NCBI GenBank assembly: GCA_003139855.1
Contig: PLGY01000003.1
Span: 22,460-60,514 of the forward strand
From: Candidatus Methanoflorens stordalenmirensis
Lineage (GTDB): Archaea; Halobacteriota; Bog-38; Methanoflorentales; Methanoflorentaceae
Reading direction: 5' to 3'
DNA: 38,055 nucleotides
Shown here: positions 34,103 to 38,055 of the stretch, piece after piece
Numbering within the stretch: the stretch's first letter is position 1
Layout of the letters: each line of letters opens with the position of its first letter
Notes under the pieces: generated by a model
Told to the model about the DNA's origin: nothing
What the model saw: the letters and a program-made list of their open reading frames with translations, nothing else
The model's database searches: none
Translations under genes and position numbers: made by a program

Positions 34103-34213
34103 CTATCGCCGCGGAAGGGCCTTAACATCCGCACTCGTAACCTCAAACCCCGCACGGTGGATCTGACTGTTGCTTCCTCCAGCCCCGCAAAATAAGTCTA
34201 ATAATTTAAAGTC
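34103..34213 (-). pseudogene. N-terminal stub of a C5-type DNA methyltransferase
   Basis: The frame at the junction reads FKLLDLFCGAGGSNSQIHRA then GFEVTSADVKALPRR and a stop at 34103. LLDLFCGAGG is motif I of C5-cytosine methyltransferases and phage relatives, and GFEV-x-x-D is the next SAM-contact segment. Only about 35 residues are left, so the enzyme is dead. It starts exactly where the terminase gene is cut, without an obvious own start. Confidence 0.65.
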
Positions 34214-34994
34214 AGTCCAACTCCAAATCGATCTCCCATCTTGTCGGCAGTTCGGGATGATCGAATGCCGCATCGATGTCCTCGGTCCGGAATACTGACG
34301 TGACTCCCTCGGCGAATTCATTGTAATACTCCTGCCTAAAGAGCCATGACGGATATAGCGCCTTTTCCTCCACGATAAAGGCTTTTGTTAATCGAGGACA
34401 CTGGTCGGCGTTGATTTCGACCTTCTCCCAATCGTCCTCGTTCGCCCAAGCCTGCCAATAAAACCCTCTTTGGCCGTGAGGAGTTGATAATAATATAATT
34501 CTCCCGGCGTTGACCGCGACCATTGGCCGAGCTGCATAATATGCCTCGTCAGGAACCTGACTCGCTTCGTCAATAATTAGGAGACTGACGTTAGAAAAGC
34601 CCCGGATGCTGTCTGGCGCTTGGCCGGTGAGCGTGACGATTCGAGACCCGTTTGTCAGCTCGAGCCGGTGAACTGACTCGATGATCGAGAGAACCGGCTT
34701 TGCGATCTGCCGGTAGTAGTCATGCACCTTGCGAAACGTCTCGGCCGCTTGCTGGAGCGTATGGCTGATGATGATAACCATCGCTTTCGGATGATACAAT
34801 GCGTGATGGAGGGCAATTATGGCGACGACGCTGCTTTTGCCAGTTTGTCTCGCGCAGTTGAGGATTATGCGCTTGGAGTCAGATCTGAGAATGTCCTCCT
34901 GCCATGGATCGGGGTCGATGCCGAGCGATTGCGCGAAGTCAACAGGGTCTAGGGCAGCCGCGAGGTCACTAAAAAACGGGTTCGTCGCTAGCAT
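34212..34994 (-). pseudogene. Viral large terminase, nuclease domain missing
   Basis: 260 residues from ATG 34994 (MLATNPFFSDL), overlapping the small terminase gene by 26 bases. The ATPase domain is complete: Walker A-like CARQTGKSS, then ISHTLQQAAETF, Walker B LLIIDEASQVPDE and the coupling motif LLSTPHGQRGFYW. The protein stops just after EEKALYPSWLFRQEYYNEFA and RTEDIDAAFDHPELP. A full large terminase has some 200 further residues carrying the RNase H-like nuclease that cuts concatemeric viral DNA. Those are absent, and the DNA continues into a methyltransferase stub. It is therefore a remnant of a tailed virus or provirus. Confidence 0.8.
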
Positions 34995-35526
34995 CTTCTT
35001 CTGGTCCTGGTTCCGGCTCCGTGCACCTGAGCGCCGCGCTGATCCGGGCCCTAACCTCAGGATAGTCACTGACTGCGGCAAGAACTGTTTGCTTGAACTC
35101 GACATACTCCGGGAGCATCAATAGGTTAAACTGCGGGCCGTCGTGCGTTTGGCCTGTGAGCGTCGCAATCTCGTGCACTTGCTTAATCTCAACCTCGAGC
35201 GCCTTCAGTGAGTTCCTTAGGTCGCCCTTCTCTCTTGCTTCGGTGTAGATGTTTCGCAGGTCCTGATGTGATGATACGAGGATATTGACACAGTTTAGGT
35301 CGTGTACCTCTGTCGGTTCAGGTTTAACGAGCTCGCCTACGCGTTTCGGAACGCAATTGCTCATGTGCCGTGATACCGTGGAAATGTCAATGCCCATCGA
35401 CCGTGCGGCCGCCCGCATCGTGATCTCGTGGCTGATGATTTTAGCCTCGTAGAGGAGATGTTCCGGATGCCTGCAGGCGCCGCACTTCGGGAACGTAAAA
35501 TGATTTTTGGAGGTTCTAGAGCTCAT
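34969..35526 (-). CDS. Small terminase-like HTH protein
   Basis: 185 residues. A small zinc site KCGACRHPEH (residues 13-20) precedes a helix-turn-helix AARSMGIDISTVSRHMSNCV (about 38-57). A charged helical centre and an acidic C-terminus (EPEPGPEEDASDEPVF) follow. Size, HTH and position directly before a large terminase point to the DNA-recognition subunit of a viral packaging motor. Its ATG overlaps the stop of the upstream winged-helix gene as ATGA. It looks intact. Alternative: a viral transcription regulator. Confidence 0.6.
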   Translation of the reverse strand: MSSRTSKNHFTFPKCGACRHPEHLLYEAKIISHEITMRAAARSMGIDISTVSRHMSNCVPKRVGELVKPEPTEVHDLNCVNILVSSHQDLRNIYTEAREKGDLRNSLKALEVEIKQVHEIATLTGQTHDGPQFNLLMLPEYVEFKQTVLAAVSDYPEVRARISAALRCTEPEPGPEEDASDEPVF

Positions 35527-35843
35527 TCTTCAGATTTTGGCAACAACGGCCTTTCCCCTTCAATTGAATGTCGTCGCACATTTGTACGCCCTTGCCGGTT
35601 CACCGCGTGGAGCCGCCGCCTGATGTTGCCGGGCCACATATTGTGCAGAAATCCTGTCGCCTCCAGCTTTAGACAACGGACGATAACCGTTGAGTAGGGC
35701 CTTTCAATCTCTGTGGTGATGCGACGCACCGATGCATCTCCTGCACGCAAAACGTAGTCTAGGACCGCGTTATCTAGATCGTCGGTCAGCGCCCGAGCTC
35801 CGCGATAGAGCATAGGCACGTTTTTTTCCGGTTCCATTTTCAT
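35523..35843 (-). CDS. Winged-helix regulator of the viral cassette
   Basis: 106 residues from ATG 35843, preceded by AGAGGTG at a good distance, so I prefer it to ATG 35867. DDLDNAVLDYVLRAGDASVR then RITTEIERPYSTVIVRCLKL and EATGFLHNMW show a winged-helix fold: helix, recognition helix, then wing. It ends in a basic tail. It is the first gene of the leftward viral set and overlaps the small terminase gene by 4 bases. Likely a viral or provirus transcription regulator. Confidence 0.55.
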   Translation of the reverse strand: MKMEPEKNVPMLYRGARALTDDLDNAVLDYVLRAGDASVRRITTEIERPYSTVIVRCLKLEATGFLHNMWPGNIRRRLHAVNRQGRTNVRRHSIEGERPLLPKSEE

Positions 35844-35899
35844 TGCTGCACCTCTGAAAACATCCACAAACTGTCTTATACGTGGAAATTAATTAAGTA

Positions 35900-35921
35900 T
35901 TGGTCAATAATTTGAAACCAG
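35900..35921. promoter_or_regulatory. Inverted repeat in divergent promoter region
   Basis: TTGGT-CAA and TTGAAACCAG form an imperfect inverted repeat in the 90-base spacer between the winged-helix gene (leftward) and the MerR-like gene (rightward). AT-rich TTAATTAATT lies just left. It could be an operator for either HTH protein. Confidence 0.35.
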
Positions 35922-35934
35922 TTATTAGAAAATT

Positions 35935-36978
35935 ATGGCTGCTGCGACAAGTAAGATAAATTCGAGCCAGCTTGTCAGGAAGCTCGAAACGCTAGGAGTT
36001 CCTGTCCCAATTGCAACGCTTCGACTATGGGCAAGTGAACATATTATCCCCAATTACGAGCAGCACCAGCCTAGCAACAAGCCTCGACTAAAGAAATTCG
36101 TCGGAGCCCGCCCGAAAAAAGGAAGCGACGCAGCGAAGAAAAGACAGGAAAAAAGGCAGAAGCTCGAGGAGAACGGTGAAAAAGTGCGTCCGGGTCGCCC
36201 TTGTTCACTATGGTTATCGGAAACGGTTGAGCAAGCCGCCGCGGTATGGGCGGTACGTTATTCCGGCCTTACAAAGCCGCGGGCTCTTACAACGGAAATG
36301 ATCGAGGCTATAAAGCGTGCCGCCGCGTCGCTCGACGAACGCCCCTTCGCGGTCTATACGCTCCCCTCCATCATTGGTCCGCTGTCGACACAGCGTATTG
36401 CTTCTGAGGATATCAAAATGAAATTCGTCAGGGAAGATTATGACAGGCTCGACTTCTTTCCGGGCGCAGACAACACAGAAAAAGCCGACTTCCTCAACAA
36501 GCTTGTGGTTATCTGGGTTGCTGCTATAGAGAAAGTACGAGCATGGGAATCCGATGGGATTAAAGCGCAGGCCGCGGAATCGGAATGGGGGCGTCTCCTT
36601 CCATCGCAGATCGACTTTTCGCAGATCGATCCGTGGCGAGTGGCGGTCCCTTGTCCGTGGCGAATAGACAAGCCTGCCCTTGTCAAGCTTTACTGGTTGT
36701 CACGCCAATCGAAGAACAAAAACAAGAGCAGAGAGTTTTGGAGGCCGCCATTTCCGTGGCAAAGGACTCTTAGCGAATCTTACTGCGACGATCTAATCTT
36801 ATTTGAGAACTTCCTTGACACTCGCGCATTCTTCAGGATCGATGTCACTGATAGTGACGAGTGGGCGAAAACCGAGCTTGAAGAAACGGAACGTAAATTG
36901 CGGAGCAGCACATCGCCAATGGAAAAATTGCCCCTCGAAATACACCAGGCGTGGCTTAGAAGTTGGTTCGGGGTATAG
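35935..36978 (+). CDS. MerR-like HTH protein of unknown function
   Basis: 347 residues. The first 40 form a MerR/excisionase-like winged HTH: SSQLVRKLETLGVPVPIATL then RLWASEHIIPNYEQH. A very basic linker follows (KKGSDAAKKRQEKRQKLEE), then GRPCSLWLSETVEQAAAVWA, and a 200-residue helical part with many Trp residues that I do not recognise. It is divergent from the terminase cassette. It may be a replication or maintenance protein of the virus, or a regulator; no recombinase residues are seen. The start ATG 35935 gives MAAATSK; no clear ribosome site, so it may be leaderless. Confidence 0.5.
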   Translation: MAAATSKINSSQLVRKLETLGVPVPIATLRLWASEHIIPNYEQHQPSNKPRLKKFVGARPKKGSDAAKKRQEKRQKLEENGEKVRPGRPCSLWLSETVEQAAAVWAVRYSGLTKPRALTTEMIEAIKRAAASLDERPFAVYTLPSIIGPLSTQRIASEDIKMKFVREDYDRLDFFPGADNTEKADFLNKLVVIWVAAIEKVRAWESDGIKAQAAESEWGRLLPSQIDFSQIDPWRVAVPCPWRIDKPALVKLYWLSRQSKNKNKSREFWRPPFPWQRTLSESYCDDLILFENFLDTRAFFRIDVTDSDEWAKTELEETERKLRSSTSPMEKLPLEIHQAWLRSWFGV

Positions 36979-37198
36979 GGGGTTCTCGTCCGCCTGCAGC
37001 GCGCGAATGACCACCAATGAAACGAGGGAGTTATCAAAACGTTGCTAAAGACCGACCCGCAGCTAACATATTGAGATAAACGTTGTCTGAACGGTCGCGT
37101 ACGTTTCCTTCTTTTTCATGATTCTAGCTGATAGCCCGGTGATATTCAGCATGATTAATGTATCTGGCACCGAACATAGAGAGGTGAAGGTTTTTCCT

Positions 37199-37816
37199 AT
37201 GATTAGGCTCTTCGTCTTCGATCTCGGCAACGTCATCCTTCCCTTTGAACACAGACAAATTGCGGTAAAACTCCACGAAGTCTCCCGGATACAGAACCGC
37301 TTTACACCTGATGACCTTTTCAGGTTTCTCTTTGATAGAAACCGGGGTTTCGTAAATCCCTACGAAGAAGGCCGCATATCGTCACTGGATTTTTTCGCGA
37401 AGCTCAGGGAGAGATACAAACTGGAGCTGGAATTTGAAGAATTCAAAGACATATGGAACAACATCTTTGAGGAGGATCCCGAAGTTAACGCGATTATTAC
37501 ACATCTGAAGAACAAAGGCTATCCGGTTTTTCTTCTCAGCAACACCAACGAACTCCATTTTTCCTACGTCATGGAACGTTATCCCATTGTCCACTCCCTC
37601 GATGAGTGGATACTCTCTTATGAGGTAGGCGCAAAAAAACCTAAGAAAAGGATATTTGATGCCGTCTTCGAGAAGACAGATATCGCACGAGAAGAAACGC
37701 TCTATATTGATGATATTAAGGCATACGTGGAGGCCTCAAAGAAGTATGGCCTTCAGGGTATGCATTTCAAAAACCCAAAAGATTTGTGGGAATTGCTGAA
37801 AGAAAAATGCATATAA
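37199..37816 (+). CDS. HAD-superfamily phosphatase, YihX-like
   Basis: 205 residues from ATG 37199, chosen because AGGTGAAGG lies about 10 bases upstream and MIRLFVFDLGNV is the normal beginning; the longer frame from 37118 adds 27 unlikely residues. Motifs are FDLGNVILPF (I), FLLSNTNELH (II), VGAKKPKKRIF (III) and LYIDDIKAYVEA (IV). The Gly in place of the usual Asp two after the nucleophile fits the YihX-like/epoxide-hydrolase-N-type group (FDLGNV). It would act on a sugar phosphate or similar. Alone, rightward. Confidence 0.8.
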   Translation: MIRLFVFDLGNVILPFEHRQIAVKLHEVSRIQNRFTPDDLFRFLFDRNRGFVNPYEEGRISSLDFFAKLRERYKLELEFEEFKDIWNNIFEEDPEVNAIITHLKNKGYPVFLLSNTNELHFSYVMERYPIVHSLDEWILSYEVGAKKPKKRIFDAVFEKTDIAREETLYIDDIKAYVEASKKYGLQGMHFKNPKDLWELLKEKCI

Positions 37817-37868
37817 GTGACAGATTTAGGTGTTATTTTTCAGTATCAAGCACTGAACGAGTGCGATA

Positions 37869-38003
37869 CTAAACAACTAAATCCTTAGGCGCGTCTAACA
37901 ATGCGTTCCGCTCAACTGAGTCAATCGGGCATATGTAAAAATCGACGCCTTCGCCCCTACCGCATCCTTTTCGTTCTATCTCAACGTAGGCGTATAATTC
38001 CAA
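37869..38003 (-). CDS. Small unidentified reading frame, possibly a gene end
   Basis: A frame of 44 codons from TTG 38003 reads LELYAYVEIERKGCGRGEGV, then DFYICPIDSVERNALLDAPK and a stop at 37869. The composition is protein-like (hydrophobic and charged residues alternate as in beta strands). A stop at 38010-38012 closes it upstream, so it is either a tiny gene or the last part of a broken one. Not recognised. Confidence 0.25.
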   Translation of the reverse strand: MELYAYVEIERKGCGRGEGVDFYICPIDSVERNALLDAPKDLVV

Positions 38004-38055
38004 CTCAGTTTACTTTACGAAGTACTGATAGTCTATAACTTAGTGATAAAGAACA

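Noticed and set aside
35935-36978. Integrase or excisionase for the island
   Set aside because: The N-terminal HTH resembles excisionase-type domains, but the protein is far too long and no tyrosine or serine recombinase residues are seen.

Overview
The window is a 38 kb accessory region (defense and mobile-element island), most likely from an archaeon, probably a euryarchaeon of the methanogen type. The assignment is an inference from several signs. The partial tRNA at the left edge has no encoded CCA. The HAD phosphatases, the large RNase J-like metallo-beta-lactamase protein and the pentapeptide/channel protein resemble archaeal families. There are no bacterial housekeeping genes. Transfer from bacteria is plausible for parts of it (AvaI-type restriction-modification, type I restriction remnant).

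Layout. 1-3.6 kb: 3' end of a tRNA gene, an AbrB-like gene running off the left edge on the opposite strand, an ApeA-like HEPN protein, a decayed AbrB copy next to a dispersed 220-bp repeat, and an orphan HsdR-N-type nuclease. 3.7-7.4 kb: a hypothetical gene, then a leftward unit of a pentapeptide-repeat two-helix channel, a frameshifted SHOCT protein and a pentapeptide-repeat protein with a TIR-like C-terminal domain. 7.4-8.9 kb: non-coding or decayed DNA and a broken surface-protein gene. 8.9-13.1 kb: a HEPN protein, a HAD phosphatase, a NucS-like nuclease and an RNase J-like protein. 13.3-15.7 kb: a two-gene restriction-modification system of the AvaI/BsoBI family. 16.1-20.8 kb: DUF488, a third HEPN protein, a second decayed AbrB copy with the second dispersed repeat, two damaged lipoprotein genes, the 3' stump of hsdR and a YgjP-type metallopeptidase with an amber codon in its conserved start.

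20.8-34 kb holds large DNA-processing enzymes: a UvrD-like helicase with a Cas4/AddB-like nuclease end; a 770-residue type I M-S-like fusion whose methyltransferase motif IV is lost; a short NurA-like remnant; and a tightly coupled pair of a DNA methyltransferase with zinc ribbons and a 1438-residue Cas4-like nuclease plus UPF1-like helicase. 34.1-37 kb is a viral packaging remnant: winged-helix regulator, small terminase, large terminase cut before its nuclease domain, and a stub of a C5-type methyltransferase. Divergent from it is a MerR-like HTH protein. A HAD phosphatase and a small unidentified reading frame close the window.

The intact genes look like independent anti-virus modules: HEPN RNases, a TIR-like effector with a channel, a type II restriction system, and a methyltransferase/helicase-nuclease pair. 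They are mixed with broken remains of earlier modules. The two best candidates for undescribed systems are the channel/SHOCT/TIR-like pentapeptide unit (4332-7392) and the methyltransferase plus nuclease-helicase pair (27415-33944), possibly with the M-S-like gene at 23975. No integrase, transposase, CRISPR array or rRNA gene was seen.
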